Part shown: piece after piece, positions 42,215 to 53,765 of the stretch
How positions within the stretch are numbered: position 1 is the stretch's first letter
How the letters are laid out: every line of letters begins with the position of its first letter
Source: Tridacna crocea
Lineage: Eukaryota > Mollusca > Bivalvia > Cardiida > Cardiidae
Direction of reading: 5' to 3'
DNA length: 64,000 bases
Assembly: GCA_943736015.1 (NCBI GenBank)
Contig: OX031066.1
Location: 5,704,245 to 5,768,244 of the forward strand
Translations under genes and position numbers: made by a program
The notes under the pieces: model-generated
Told to the model about the DNA's origin: nothing
The model's input: the letters and a program-made list of their open reading frames with translations, nothing else
Databases searched by the model: none

Positions 42215-42280
42215 TCCAAGATTAGACTGCATGTTCTGTATGATCTGATTTTGATTTATCTTTTAGACAAAAGCACTATG
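42215..42280. repeat. GATCAGACTGCA hairpin repeat, decayed copy
   Basis: AAGATTAGACTGCATGTTC and TGTATGATCTGATTTTGATT. Confidence 0.6.
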
Positions 42281-42448
42281 ATAGCCTTTCTAGACACAGA
42301 GTTCTGTAATGCTATATGCAGCATGTTTCTATACAAGAAAAACACCCATGACATTTAATACTTGATTTGGATCAAGATAGTGTCAGCAATGTTTTAGTTA
42401 TTTAGTTATGTTTGTATCAGCTCTTTCCTTCATACAAATATGCAGGGC

Positions 42449-42677
42449 TTATCTCATTTCCAGAAGACAAAATTTTAGGTTTGTCCAAATCGAAAGCATT
42501 AGCAGATGACAAAATAAAAGGGACTGAAAATTCGAGATTTGTTCTGTAGAAGGTAGAAAACATTGTGGAAAAAGGAGAAAATGCTGGTTACCAGCATTTT
42601 CTCCTTTTTTCACAATGTTTTCTAAAGGCTCCTTTCTCAGGGTCGTCAAAAGTAGGGATTGTGTGGTAATTGGTTAA
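42449..42677 (+). mobile_element. TTAA hairpin MITE, A1
   Basis: TTATCTCATTTCCAGAAGAC to GGTAATTGGTTAA; shares the right TTAA with the next copy. Confidence 0.9.
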
Positions 42678-42890
42678 CACTTTGTCAAATACTCCTCAGT
42701 TTTAACAACCTTTAGGAAGATTTTTGAAAGATATTGTGAGGGAAGGAGAAAACGCTGGTTTCCAATATTTTTTTCCTGTTCCCACAATATTTTTTGTACC
42801 CTTCCAAACACATATCCCATCATTTCAGCTGGTTTGATATCGTCACATGAAAGTGTGGGATTAGTCTGAATTTTCGTTATCTCATATCTC
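42674..42890 (-). mobile_element. TTAA hairpin MITE, degraded
   Basis: TTAACACTTTGTCAAATACT; stem around GCTGGTTTCCAAT only partly pairs. Confidence 0.72.
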
Positions 42891-42894
42891 AAGA

Positions 42895-43105
42895 TTAACT
42901 CTTTACCCTGAGAAAGAAAGATTTTGAAAACATTGTAAGAAAAGGAGAAAATGCTGGTAACCAGCATGTTCTCTTTTTCCAACAATATTTTCTACCCTTC
43001 CCAAATCAGATTTAAATTTTTGAGTCACATGTACATTTATTTTGTCGTCTGCAAATGCTTTCAATTTGGACTGGATCAAAATTTTGTTGTTTGATAAAGA
43101 GTTAA
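42895..43105 (-). mobile_element. TTAA hairpin MITE, A, short arm shortened
   Basis: TTAACTCTTTACCCTGAGAA skips about 20 bp of the short arm; right end GATAAAGAGTTAA. Confidence 0.88.
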
Positions 43106-43406
43106 GGGCTGCATATTTTTTGCATCCCCCACACACAGAAATAGGGAACAAGGATCTGTGTCCATTGGATAAAACTTCAATTTCAAATCCTGTTAGAAAC
43201 GAAGCGTAATTGAAAAAAAAAAGCCGTTGATGGTGGAGCTATGTTGTTTACGACATCTATTTGGACAAAAATTAAAGAATTAATCATGAGATATCCAACA
43301 TGCTACTGTTATTTCACCTGCCAATCAATATGCATGCATTTACCTCTTTCCTGTTAACAAGTGTTTATTACAAAAAAATTAAGCATTTATATCCATTTTG
43401 CTTTAT

Positions 43407-43635
43407 TTAACTCTTTACCACATGAAAAAATTGTAGACTGATACAAATTGAAAGTGTTTGCAGACGACAAAATAAAGGTGACTAAAAAACTGAAATTTGA
43501 TTTGGGAAGGGTAGAAAACACTGTGGGAAAAGGAGAAAATGCTGGTTACCAGCATTTTCTTCTTTTTGCACAGTGTTTTCTAAAGGCTTCTTTCTCAGGG
43601 GCGTCAAAAGTAGGGATTGAGTGGTAATGGTTTAA
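43407..43635 (+). mobile_element. TTAA hairpin MITE, A1, C/G stem allele
   Basis: CACTGTGGG and GCACAGTG arms; shares TTAA (43632-43635) with the next copy in the same orientation. Confidence 0.92.
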
Positions 43636-43861
43636 CTCTTTTATTCATGAGAAAATTGTAGACTGGTCCAAATTGAAAGCATTTGCAATGTGACAAAATA
43701 TTTAAAGGTGACTGAAAAATTGAAATTTTGTTTGGGAAGGGTAGAAAACACTATTGGAAAAGGAGAAAATGCAACCAGCACTTTCTCCTTTTCCCACAAT
43801 GTTTTCAAAAGGCGTCTTCTTCAGGGTCATTAGAAGTCGGGATTGTATGGTAAAGAGTTAA
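43632..43861 (+). mobile_element. TTAA hairpin MITE, A1, hairpin tip deleted
   Basis: The tip reads GAAAATGCAACCAGCACTTT, having lost the central bases of the palindrome. Confidence 0.87.
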
Positions 43862-44332
43862 AAAAGAAAGAACTAAGTCTTTGTTGACTGGTTGGCCTGA
43901 CATGCCTGGTTTGAAAGTCTTTGTCACAAAGGGTATTAGAATAGTGTAGGCATGAAATATAAATGCAAAGAATTCCCCAGGATTAAAGAAATCAGGTCTT
44001 AGGTTCTGAAGAAGGTTTTTAATTCCTCTCTTAACCACTTAAAATCATTTTGACATTGTTTGCATGGGTAAGTTACCATGGCAAGGAAAGCATCTTATTG
44101 AAAGTACTGGTATAGTAGAAACAGGTTTACATAGATAATGTCATGCACCACCCCAGCAAAACTGAAACAACAATGAAAATGACATTTAAACCACAAGCAA
44201 TTGGACATTTTGTAGTAACTAACATGGTAATAAGGGAGGTTTAGGTAATGAAGGAATAAACAGGAGTCAGCAACAATGTTACAGGTAATTTTACAGATCA
44301 CTGTACAATCTAAGATAAATATCTTGTACTCT
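43862..44332. other. No recognisable feature
   Basis: AT-rich; short open frames on the minus strand show no domain. Confidence 0.4.
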
Positions 44333-44563
44333 TTAACCATTTACAACACAGTCCCTACTTTTGACGACCCTGAGAAAGAAGGCTTTGAAAAATATTGTGG
44401 GAGAAGGAGAAAATGCTGGTTAAACCAGCATTTTCTCCTTTTCCCACAATGCTTTCTACCCTTCACTAAACAATTTTCAAATTTGCAGTCACTTTTATTT
44501 TGTCATCTGCAGATGCTTTCTATTTCGACAAACATAAAATTTTGTCTGTTGGTAATAGATTAA
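44333..44563 (-). mobile_element. TTAA hairpin MITE, A1
   Basis: Centre changed to GCTGGTTAAACCAGC, an even-length palindrome two bases longer; shares the right TTAA. Confidence 0.92.
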
Positions 44564-44771
44564 CCATTTACAACACAATCCCAGAGGGTTTTACCAGACC
44601 TTTAACATAATGAGAATAGGAGAAAATTGTGGTAACCAGCATTTTCTTCTTTTCTCATATTTTTATTTCACAGACATACATGTATCTATCGACTTTAGCC
44701 ACATTTAGTTTGTTGTCTGCAAAATGCATTCAGGATCATGGCAAGCCCCAGAAAGTTGTTCTCAGGTAAAA
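44560..44771 (-). mobile_element. TTAA hairpin MITE, degraded
   Basis: TTAACCATTTACAACACAAT, GGTAACCAGCATTTTC and TTGTCTGCAAAATGCATTC. Confidence 0.75.
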
Positions 44772-45393
44772 TATAATTTGTACCAGGTTTAATGTTTAGT
44801 TTTCAAATAATGGTACTATAAGATAAGACCACACATAAGTGCATTCTAATCTTAGATCTGTTATGGCATCTACTTTGTGAGATGTCTGACAAAAAGCTCT
44901 CTGATTGCAGTATTTTTACCCATACTGAAAACTTCATTTTTCATTATTTGCAACTGTAAGGGTTTACCCATTCTTATACAAATGTACAAAATAGAACACT
45001 TGAAAGGGTTTGCCAAGCATTGTCTAAAAAGCAGCTAATGCTAATATAACAAAAAACTGCTTCTTTCTCAATATTTATCTCTGACATGGGTTAAAGATTA
45101 ATTTTTTTTTGTTTTCTTTGTCCTTTAGTAGATTGTACTTTATCAGTACCATTCGGTAGGTTTTGTTAAAAAAAAACCTTTCATGGTAATGGGTTTAGAT
45201 ACATATCTAAACACTGTTACTTCTTTCACTGAATGCCTCATTGTGGTAAAACATCGGTTTAAAAGCCATAAAAATATCATTAAAACGGTTGTACTTTGAG
45301 CTTATCCTTTCTATTCAAAGAAACTTCACAATGATTGACTTATAAATTTGCAATTGTAAATTGTGTACATTATTGGAAGATCAAACTTGTGAA
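44772..45393. other. No recognisable feature
   Basis: AT-rich; includes GTTTAATGTTTAG-type low-complexity sequence only. Confidence 0.4.
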
Positions 45394-45626
45394 TTAACCT
45401 ATTAGCACTCAATCTCAAATTTGGATGACCCTTTAAAGAAGCCTAGTAAGATAAAACATTGTAGGAAAAGGAGAAAATGCTGGTAACCAGCATTTTCCTC
45501 CATTTCCCACAATGTTTTCTACCCTTACCAACACAAGTTTCAAATTTTCAGTCACTTTTTGGAAGTCGTCGGCAAATGCTTTCATTTTCAACAAACCTAA
45601 AATATTGTCGTTTGGTAATGAGGTAA
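45394..45626 (-). mobile_element. TTAA hairpin MITE, A1
   Basis: TTAACCTATTAGCACTCAAT to GGTAATGAGGTAA; one extra base in the right stem arm. Confidence 0.88.
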
Positions 45627-45649
45627 TGTAACCAGCCTTAAACCCTTTC

Positions 45650-45873
45650 TTAACCCTTTCCCAAACAATCCCAGATTTTTACAGGTCAGGAATAGAAACC
45701 TTTTGAAAACATTGTGGGAAAAGGAGAAAATGCTGGTTACCAGCATTTTCTCCTTTTCCCACAGTGTTTTCTACCCTATCGTATAGAAAAATAATCTTTT
45801 TAGCAACTGTTAATTTGTCATCTGCAAAGTGCTTTCAATTTGGTCTGGTCCAGAATTTGCCATAAAGGGTTAA
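45650..45873 (-). mobile_element. TTAA hairpin MITE, A2
   Basis: CTATCGTATAGAAAAATAAT and AGCAACTGTTAATTTG; right end CATAAAGGGTTAA shared with the next copy. Confidence 0.92.
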
Positions 45874-46086
45874 ATAATCCCTGGTTTTCACGACCCTGAC
45901 TAAGAAGCCTTTTGAAAACCTTGTGGGCAAAGGAGAAAATGCTGGTGTCCAGCATTTTCTCTTTTTCCCACAGTTTTCTACTCATTCCGAAAACAAATTT
46001 TAAGCTTCGAATCACATTACTATTGTCCCCTGCAAATGCTTCCAATTTGGACCAGTCTAAAATTTCCTTGTTTGGCAAAGAGTTAA
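45870..46086 (-). mobile_element. TTAA hairpin MITE, A1
   Basis: TTAAATAATCCCTGG lacks the CCCTTTACC terminus; tip is GCTGGTGTCCAGC. Confidence 0.87.
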
Positions 46087-46131
46087 CCTGCTTTCATATG
46101 TATTTGAGACAACAGTCTCTTTGTATGGTGT

Positions 46132-46360
46132 TTAACCCATTACCAAACGACGATATTTTAGACTGGTCCAAATTGAAAGCATTTGCAGACGACAAAATAA
46201 AAGTGACTCCAAATTTGAAATTTGTTTTGTGAAGGGTAGAAAATACTGTGGGAAAAGGAGAAAATGCTGGTTACCAGTATTTTCTCCTTTTCCTACAGTG
46301 TTTTCAAAAGGCTTCTTTCTCAGGGGCATCAAAAGTAGGGATTGTGTGGTAATGGGTTAA
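46132..46360 (+). mobile_element. TTAA hairpin MITE, A1, intact
   Basis: TTAACCCATTACCAAACGAC to GGTAATGGGTTAA; stem TACTGTGGG against CCTACAGTG. Confidence 0.93.
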
Positions 46361-46382
46361 CACCGTTTTCAACAGTGTATCC

Positions 46383-46500
46383 CTAAACATTTTGACAAAC
46401 AGGTCTGTGTTTGTGCATCCTTTGAGAAGAAGGCTTTCAGAAAAGTTGTGGGAAAAAAATAAGTGCTAGTAACTAGTGTTTTCCTCCTTTTCCCGAAAGA
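46383..46500 (-). mobile_element. TTAA hairpin MITE, half copy
   Basis: Short arm and hairpin (GTGCTAGTAACTAGTG) without the long arm. Confidence 0.65.
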
Positions 46501-47760
46501 AGACAGCTTTTTAAGGTAGTGGACCTGTAATACTTCAGGTGCAGCATGGCATAAAAATTTCTTGACAGTTGATAAAGACAGATTTATATAAATATAATGT
46601 TTTTGCACATTTTTAACTGACCAGAAATTCCTTTGATGTCTATCTTGAAATTATTTTTCCATATTTTTGCTAGTTTCCAGAAAAGGGAGGCAATTATCAT
46701 ATCTCTTTGTAATGAGAATATAGTGATTTTAGATTTATAAACGATAATTCTAGGAAAGACAAAAAGGAAAAAATGGCTTGGTGAAAGGAGTACAATAATA
46801 CTCATTTTTAATCTTAGCAGTTTTTTTAGGATAATATTACTGTGGAAATAGCTGTTTTCTATTACGGGTCCACTACTTTAAACTTTATGAGAAATTATTT
46901 GAGCTTAGGTGTAGTTTGTTTCCTAGACAGTGCACAATCTTGCGGTCCAGACAAGTTTACAGTTTTGTAAACTGCTACAGAGTCTGTTACTCTTGATGGT
47001 CTTTGCATCTGTGCATGTAATATTTGATTGTTAACAAGTTATACAGTCCTTAATTGAAGCTGCCGGCTGCTTTCCCACATGAACAGATTCAAATTATTGT
47101 TTTTGTTTCATAGGAGAGTGATTTCTGTCAATGAGACCTATAATAATCATGGGAAAAGATTTTTTCAACCTGTCACCTATCTTGCTAGTTGTATAATTTT
47201 ATGTTCTTCCCTATTTTGTTTCACTGAAATTAACTGATTCATGCTTTTTATCCGACAATATCGAAAAGCAAAATGAATTTTTTTAATGACATTTGTAAAG
47301 TCCATATGTAGAGAAAGGCTGTTGAAAATTCAGCAGCATGTGCTGCAGAAGTCTTTTTTGGTAGACGGTGGCAAAAAACAAGGCCTTATTCTGTGCACTT
47401 GTTGAACTTTGATAAGTGATGGCTTTTATTTTTATGATGACAATTTTTTGTGATGAACTTGTCATGTTGAGATTGTTTTCAAACGCCTTTTACCAATGTC
47501 ATGACAGCTTATGCTTTATTGCGGCCCCTTTGTTTGGAAGCTGCTTGTCTTGCACTGAAAACTTTTAGTTTCGTGTTATGTGCTGGTAAAGAAACGCATG
47601 GATTACATGGGTAGGTGCCTTGTCTACTGTATCATAACTCGGCTTACGCACAGGAAAACCTGCCTCAGCAGCCACTTACATAGACAAGAAGCATAATATA
47701 AAAAAAGAAATACTGAGTGTCCCTGCCATTTCTAATGATTCTTTACATTTAAGTTTGCAT
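46501..47760. other. MITE-free 1.26 kb, no gene recognised
   Basis: AT-rich sequence with no open frame over 75 codons and no START-like exon on the + strand. Confidence 0.45.
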
Positions 47761-47989
47761 TTAACCCTTTCCCAAACGACAAACTTTTAGACTAAACCAA
47801 ATTGGAAGCATTTGCAGACGACTATTCAGCTCTTGCTGAAAAGATGATTTCTGTCTATGTCAGGGTAGAAAACATTGTGGGAAAAGGGGAAAATGCTGGT
47901 TACCAGCATTTTCTCCTTTTCCCACAATGTTTTCAAAAGGCTACGATTCCAGACCCGTAAAAACCAGGGATTGTTTGGGAAAGGGTTAA
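47761..47989 (+). mobile_element. TTAA hairpin MITE, A2, intact
   Basis: CTTGCTGAAAAGATGATTTC then TGTCTATGTCAGGG; one stem mismatch (AAAAGGGG). Confidence 0.94.
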
Positions 47990-48180
47990 GCAATTTGGGA
48001 TTCTTTTCAAGCATGATGCATACACATAAGCACATTGCTACGCAGTGTTTGAGTGTCGAAACAGTTATGATATTTTCACTTTCATCTAAAAGTTTAGAAA
48101 ATTTCCAGCCTAGAGCAGGGTGATTCAAAACCACATTTTCTGGTTGACAAGCTGTTTAGATTATCCATCTACAATATACG

Positions 48181-48820
48181 TAAAGATGCCTGTCTACAGC
48201 CGGTGAGCAAAAACGCTGTTAAACTTCAAACAATTTAGAATGGTACAGAAATCAATCCTTTCTGTAAACATGGATAAATTACTGACATATGACTGTGGTG
48301 TAATTGAAAAAAAGACGCACAGAGATTTGTATTAGATACAAAACATTGGTCAGAAGAAAACTGGCTGACGATCAAAGCGGTAAACAATGGCGGTGTGTCA
48401 TGGAAATTTATCAATGTTTTCCTCTGAGAGTCAGATACGCTGTAATTTGCATATAGGCTGAGACCTCCTGAAGAAAATTGAGGCTGCAACAGAGAAGCAT
48501 CCATTTTCCTTTATTTACCACATCAGACGCAGGGCCAAGGTCAAATATAGTCACATGACAGAATGCATTATCATCATATGAATCTATCCGAGTGTATAAC
48601 GGTTATTAAAAATCTTCGATCCAAAATCCGGAAACGACGAGTCTGTTTACATTGAAGTCTGGAACTCACTGAAATGTATTTTCTATCCACCGTAATCTAA
48701 GCAATCTTGCAACCGTCAGGCGCAATATTTGGCATGAAGATATAAGATTGACTGTAGTTTGATAAAACAAAGACAAAATGAGTTAAAACTAGCTGAAAAT
48801 GAGTATTAGGGCCTCTTTAA
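48181..48820 (+). mobile_element. Repeat family R, copy 2, about 640 bp
   Basis: GTAAAGATGCCTGTCTACAG to GTATTAGGGCCTCTTTAA. Collinear with the copies at 16532 and 55892. Confidence 0.92.
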
Positions 48821-48883
48821 TCTATCTGACAGGTGTCTGCCTGAGTGTGGGTGTGTGACATCACAGAGTTTGACAGCAACTTA

Positions 48884-49115
48884 TTAACCCTTTACCTAAC
48901 AATCCCGGGTTTTCATGAAGGCTGTGCAAGAGGCCTTCTTAAAAATGTTGTGAGAAAAGGAGAAAATGCTGGTTACCAGCATTTTCTACTTTTTCCACAA
49001 TGTTTTCTACCCTATCAAAGCAACATTGCTCCATTTGAAACACTTTGAAATTGTTGCCTTTAAATGTTTTCAATTTGGAAAATATTAACACTTTTGTCAT
49101 TTGGTAAAGGGTTGA
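48884..49115 (-). mobile_element. TTAA hairpin MITE, A3
   Basis: TTAACCCTTTACCTAACAAT, A3 mark CTCCATTTGAAACACTTTG; right TTAA is TTGA. Confidence 0.9.
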
Positions 49116-49214
49116 CTTAAAACATTATGATAATAATGAAATTATTAACCCAACAGGAATTTTCTGGTACCAAGTTAGGGTGACTTCAAGGTTGCTATTG
49201 TCTAAATGTTTGAA

Positions 49215-49320
49215 CAAAGGAAAGAGTTAAGATCTAGGATGAGACTGCATCTTAATGCATCTGAACTTACCACAAAAGAAAATTAGTCTACAGTAACTGT
49301 TGTCAAAGGCACTTTAAAGG
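49215..49320 (-). repeat. GATCAGACTGCA hairpin repeat, reversed decayed copy
   Basis: GGATGAGACTGCATCTTAAT then GTAACTGTTGTCAAAGGCAC, the inverse of the usual leader. Confidence 0.55.
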
Positions 49321-49610
49321 TTGTGATACTCGTTATTTTGCCCATTTCTAACTAAAATAAAAAAAAAAAAAGCTTACAATGGGATAAAGTGAACATTTGG
49401 AGCTATTCTCAAAAAGCAGGAGAAAGAAACAGAAACACCTTTGTCCAAATGATAGGGGGCAACTGGATGGAAAAGTGGTTGTATTTTGGAATAAAGCATG
49501 TTCTTCTTGTTGCTCTATGATTCGAAAAGTTGTGGACAATGTTGCATTAAGGACTTCTGTGTTTGTGAGTGTCTCAAGCTTGAACCCTAAACTTGAAAGG
49601 GATTATAATG

Positions 49611-49820
49611 AGACCAACCCTTTACCAAACAGTCCTGTGTTTTAAGAACCCTGAGAAAGTTTGAGACATTGGAAAACTGCTGGGAAAAGGAGAAAATGCA
49701 TTTACCAGCATCTACCCTAACAAACCAAGTTCTGAAAATCTTTGCACAAATGTATATGTTGTATGCAAATGCGTTCAGTATGTACAAAGTGTAAAATTTT
49801 GTTCTCTGGCAAAAGGATAA
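49611..49820 (-). mobile_element. TTAA hairpin MITE, degraded, part of hairpin deleted
   Basis: AACCCTTTACCAAACAGTCC; the stem collapses after GAGAAAATGCATTTACCAGC. Confidence 0.72.
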
Positions 49821-49833
49821 TGCAGCATTATGA

Positions 49834-50062
49834 TTGACCCTTTCCCAAACAATCCCTGGTTTTTACGGGTCTGGAATAGTAGCCTTTTGAAAACATTGTG
49901 GGAAAAGGAGAAAATGCTGGTAACCAGCATTTTCTCCTTTTCCCACAATGTTTTCTACCCTATCATAGACAGAAATCATCTTTTCAGCAAGAGTGGAATT
50001 GTCGTCTGCAAATGCTTTCAATTTGGTCTAGTCCAAAAGTTTGTCGTTTGGGAAAGGGTTAA
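49834..50062 (-). mobile_element. TTAA hairpin MITE, A2, intact
   Basis: Perfect 67-bp palindrome; ends TTGACCCTTTCCC and GGGAAAGGGTTAA. Confidence 0.94.
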
Positions 50063-50319
50063 AAACATTGGCCTTTCTTTTGTCCTACTGCAGACCTGGT
50101 AATTTTCAGGGAAGAAATAACGGTATAGCAGTATGATAATCTGCTTCTATCAAGCAGTTTTTCCTTTTGCCATTGTGATTTCAAGTATTCATGCTATATA
50201 ACCTTTGTTCAAGATACAGTAGTTATCCTTGTTGCACAAAGTTGTTTATGAAGCTTTTTTCAGCTAATTTGTTCAGGAAGTAGAACAAGATAAAGTGAAC
50301 AAAGATTATTTTGATAAAC

Positions 50320-50505
50320 ATTTAACCCCATTATCAAACAATCCCCTGATATGACCCATTGGAGAAAAGAGCCATCAAAAAATATCATGGAAAAGGAAGA
50401 TTATGTTCATGGTTGACCAGCATTTCATGCTTTTTTTCCCATATGTCTTAGACTCCTTCCAAAAAAGCATATTAATTTTATGCTCTAGCATATTCAGAGC
50501 CACCT
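50320..50505 (-). mobile_element. TTAA hairpin MITE, degraded
   Basis: TTAACCCCATTATCAAACAA; stem wrecked (GGTTGACCAGCATTTCATGC). The following C copy may have inserted into it. Confidence 0.65.
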
Positions 50506-50507
50506 GC

Positions 50508-50733
50508 AAATTCCCAAACGACAAATTTTGGGCTCTTCCAAACTGAAAGAGGTTGCAGACGACAATTTTAGACTTTGAGAAAAATGGCAGAAAATACTCA
50601 AAAAAAAGGTAGAAAACACTGTGGGAAAAGGAGAAATTGCTTGCTACGAGCAATTTCTCCTTTTCCCACTGTGTTTTCAAAAGACTTTTACTGCAGACAT
50701 GTAAAAACCAGGGCTTGTTTGGGAAAGGGTTAA
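50508..50733 (+). mobile_element. TTAA hairpin MITE, subfamily C
   Basis: AATTCCCAAACGAC, hairpin centre GCTTGCTACGAGC, CTGCAGACATGTAAAAACCA, end GGGAAAGGGTTAA. Confidence 0.9.
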
Positions 50734-50878
50734 AGAAAAGTAAAATGAAATTGCCTTTTGGTAAAGAGTTTCATTAGAGGACAGTAGATGACAAGTATGA
50801 CTGAAACAGTGGATGATTTGTGGTGTTTTATTAGTTTTCCTGTCCTATTAAGATAAGCATAATAGTTTAATTTTTTTT

Positions 50879-51014
50879 AAGCCTTTACCAGGTGTCAATA
50901 TTGTAACCATTTACAGATAAATTCTTACTTTGAAGCCAAATTTCATATAACTGTCATCTGCAAATGCTTTCCGTATAGATGAGTACAGAATGTTGTTGTC
51001 TGGAAAAGAATTAA
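50879..51014 (-). mobile_element. TTAA hairpin MITE, hairpin deleted
   Basis: TAAGCCTTTACCAGGTGTC to GTTGTCTGGAAAAGAATTAA with no palindrome; shares the right TTAA. Confidence 0.7.
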
Positions 51015-51228
51015 CCCATTACCACACAATCCCTACTTTTGACGACCCTAAGAAAGAAGCCTTTTGAAAATATCGTGGGAAAAAGGAGAAAATGCTTTTT
51101 CTCCTTTTCCCACAATGTTTCTACCCTTCACAAAACATATTTCAAATTTTCAGTCATTTTTATTTTGTAGTCTGCAAATGCTTTCGACTAGGACAAACCT
51201 AAAATTTTGTTGAGTGGAAAAGGGTTAA
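51011..51228 (-). mobile_element. TTAA hairpin MITE, A1, hairpin tip deleted
   Basis: The tip is shortened to GAGAAAATGCTTTTTCTCC; both TTAA intact. Confidence 0.92.
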
Positions 51229-51560
51229 AGTGTAATTTCAATATAGATAGAGTCTCTATCTACCATTAAGGTAACATAGATTCTAGAGGTGTAAGCAGAG
51301 TTCAATGAGTAGATTTATTTTTTATCTAAATACAACTGCCCATTGTTTTAAGTCTGATCTAGATCTATGCACTTTGCACAAAAGTTTAACACCTTTTCTA
51401 AAGGGGTTGAACATCTCAGTGCTATTGTCATTCAGGCTGTTTGAGCTTAGTAGTCTCTGTATTACCTATTTTCATTATGCTTTTTTCAGTCATTTTATTT
51501 AAAAAAAAAAACCAATTAAGCTGAGTGTTTTGTTACAGCGAAATATTACTGTAAAATAGT
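51229..51560. other. No recognisable feature
   Basis: AT-rich with a possible decayed GATC-hairpin repeat near 51350. Confidence 0.35.
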
Positions 51561-51786
51561 TTAACCCATTACCACACAATCCCTACCTTTGACGCCCCTG
51601 CGAAAGAACCCTTTAGAAAACATTCTGGGAAAAGAGAAAATGCTGGTAACCAGCATTTTCTCCTTTTCCCACAATGTTTTCTACCCTTCACAAAACAAAT
51701 TTAAAATTTTCAGTCACTCTTATTTTAACGTCTGCAAATGCTTTCAATTGCAATTTTGTTTTTTTGAACAATATGATTGGTAGTAA
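51561..51786 (-). mobile_element. TTAA hairpin MITE, A1
   Basis: TTAACCCATTACC; long-arm end decayed after GCAAATGCTTTCAATT. Confidence 0.9.
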
Positions 51787-51921
51787 GGTTCACATGGCCA
51801 ATTTTCTTATGACATAACTACTGTATTATAACCCATCTGATAAAATCAAGATATTGTTTAATAATTGATTTTATTGCTCACCTGCAGCCAGCCATTTCAT
51901 ACACACTCAAACTATTTCTTT

Positions 51922-52154
51922 TTACTCTTTACCACACAATCCCGACTTTTAACAACCCTGGGAAGGAAGCCTTTTGAAAACACTGTAGGAAAAGGAGAAA
52001 ATGCTGGTAACCAGAATTTTCTCCTTTTCCCACAATGTTTTCTACCCTTTTCAAAACAGTTTTCAAATTTTGAGCCATATCTATTTTGTTGTCAATGTCT
52101 GCAAATGCTTTCAATTTGGACAGGTCTAAAATTTTGTCATTTGGTAAAGAGTAA
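51922..52154 (-). mobile_element. TTAA hairpin MITE, A
   Basis: TTACTCTTTACCACACAATC to GGTAAAGAGTAAA; extra TGTCAA in the long arm. Confidence 0.9.
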
Positions 52155-52203
52155 ATACAGACACTAGAATTTTGTGAAGAGTTTTCCTATCCACTGTATT
52201 ATT

Positions 52204-52420
52204 TTAACCCTTACTGCACAATACCTTGAACTTTAAAACCCTGGGAAAGAAGCTTTTTGAGAACACTGTGGGAAAAGGAGAAACTGTTACTAACATTTCC
52301 CCTCAATGTTTTCTAACCCATCAAAGACAAAATGCACCATTTGAGCCATGTTAAAAGTATTGTCTGCAAATGCTATCAGTTTGGACAAGGCTAAAATTTT
52401 GTTGTCTGGTAGAGGGTTAA
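52204..52420 (-). mobile_element. TTAA hairpin MITE, A3, hairpin eroded
   Basis: TTAACCCTTACTGCACAATA to GGTAGAGGGTTAA; the stem tip is reduced to GAAACTGTTACTAAC. Confidence 0.87.
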
Positions 52421-52539
52421 GAGAAGGTCCAAGCTCTGAACTCTCTACAAGACGTTGATTGCCTTTTATTTACATTGTCCACTTTGGTGAGACATTCTGA
52501 ATAAAAGGAACAATTAGATTACATTATTAATGTGTCATA

Positions 52540-52970
52540 CAATAACACTGTCTGCAAAAGCCAGCAGTAAGACTCCATGCAAAAGTTAGCTTTTTAGTTT
52601 TTACGCTGACAATAGGCCAGCAATATTACTGTCAGCAAAAGTCAGGTAGAGCATTACCAGCAATAAGTATGTCAGTAAAGGTGAGCTGTAACATTGTAAA
52701 CAAATGCCAGCAGTAACATTGTCTGGAAAAGCTAGCAATAACACTGTCTGCAAAGTCAGCAAAAACACTGTAAGCAAAAGCTAGAAGTACAAGTTCCATT
52801 GCTTGGAAAAGTCGGTATTAATAGTGTCAGTAAAATCCAGCTGTTACATTCTGTGCAAAAGTTAGCCCTAAAAGCCAGCATTAATGACAAAAAAAATACC
52901 AATAAAATTGTCTGCAAAGTTAAGCTGTGACACTCTTAGCAAATTGAGAATTGACACCATCCATCAGCAA
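52540..52970 (+). repeat. Degenerate border of the 25-bp minisatellite
   Basis: Loosely repeated ACACTGTCTGCAAAAGCCAG and GCAGTAACATTGTCTGG motifs, clearly kin to the array that follows but much more diverged. Confidence 0.75.
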
Positions 52971-53765
52971 AAGTCAGCAATAACAGTCGCTCCAAAAGCC
53001 AGTAATAACAGTCGCTCCAAAAGCCAGCAGCAACAGTTGCTTCAAAAGTCAGCAGTAGCAATAGCTCCAAAAGTAAGCAGCAACAGTCGCTCCAAAAGCC
53101 AGCAATAACAGTTGCTCCAAAAGCCAGCAGCAACAGTTGCTCCAAAAGTCAGCAGTAACAGTCACGCCAAAAGTCAGCAGCAACAGTTTCTCCAAAAGTC
53201 AGCTGTAACAATAGCTCCAAAAGCCAGCAACAGCAGTTGCTCCAAAAGTCAGCAGTAACAATAGCCCCAAAAGTCAGCAGCAACAGTTTCTCCAAAAGTC
53301 AGCAGTAAAAATAGCCCCAAAAGTCAGCAGCAACAGTTACTCCAAAGTCAGCAGTAACAGTAGCTCCTAAAGTCAGCAGCAACAGTCGCTCCAAAAGTCA
53401 GCAGCAACAGTCGCTCCAAAAGTCAGAAATAACAGTCGCTCCAAAAGTCAGCAGTAACAATAGCTCCAAAAGTCAGCAGTCACAGTCGCTCTGAAAGTCA
53501 GCAATAACAGTCGCTCCACTCCAAAAGTCAGCAGTAACAGTCGCTCCAAAAGTCAGCAATAACAGTCGCTCCTAAAGTCAGCAGTAACAGTCGCTCCAAA
53601 AGTCAGCAGTAATAGTTGCTCCAAAAGTCAGCAGTAACAATAGCTCCAAAAGTAAGCTGTCTCAGTCGCTCTTAAAGTCAGCAGTAACAGTCACTCCAAA
53701 AGTCAGCAGTAACAATAGCTCCAAAAGTCAGCAGTAACAGTCGCTCCAAAAGTCAGCAATTAGAC
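52971..53765 (+). repeat. 25-bp minisatellite, about 31 units
   Basis: Unit CTCCAAAAGTCAGCAGTAAC plus AGTCG, with alternates AATAG and AGTTG at the end. Spacing of 25 bp measured at 53541, 53566 and 53591. Because 25 is not a multiple of three, the reading frame rotates, so the open frames here are not evidence of a protein. Confidence 0.96.

Noticed and set aside
52884-53145. Gln/Ser-rich and Leu-rich open frames
   Set aside because: Products of the 25-bp minisatellite; the period is not a multiple of three so no stable repeat protein results.
52971-53765. Possible CRISPR array
   Set aside because: Units are contiguous with no unique spacers; eukaryotic context; a plain minisatellite.
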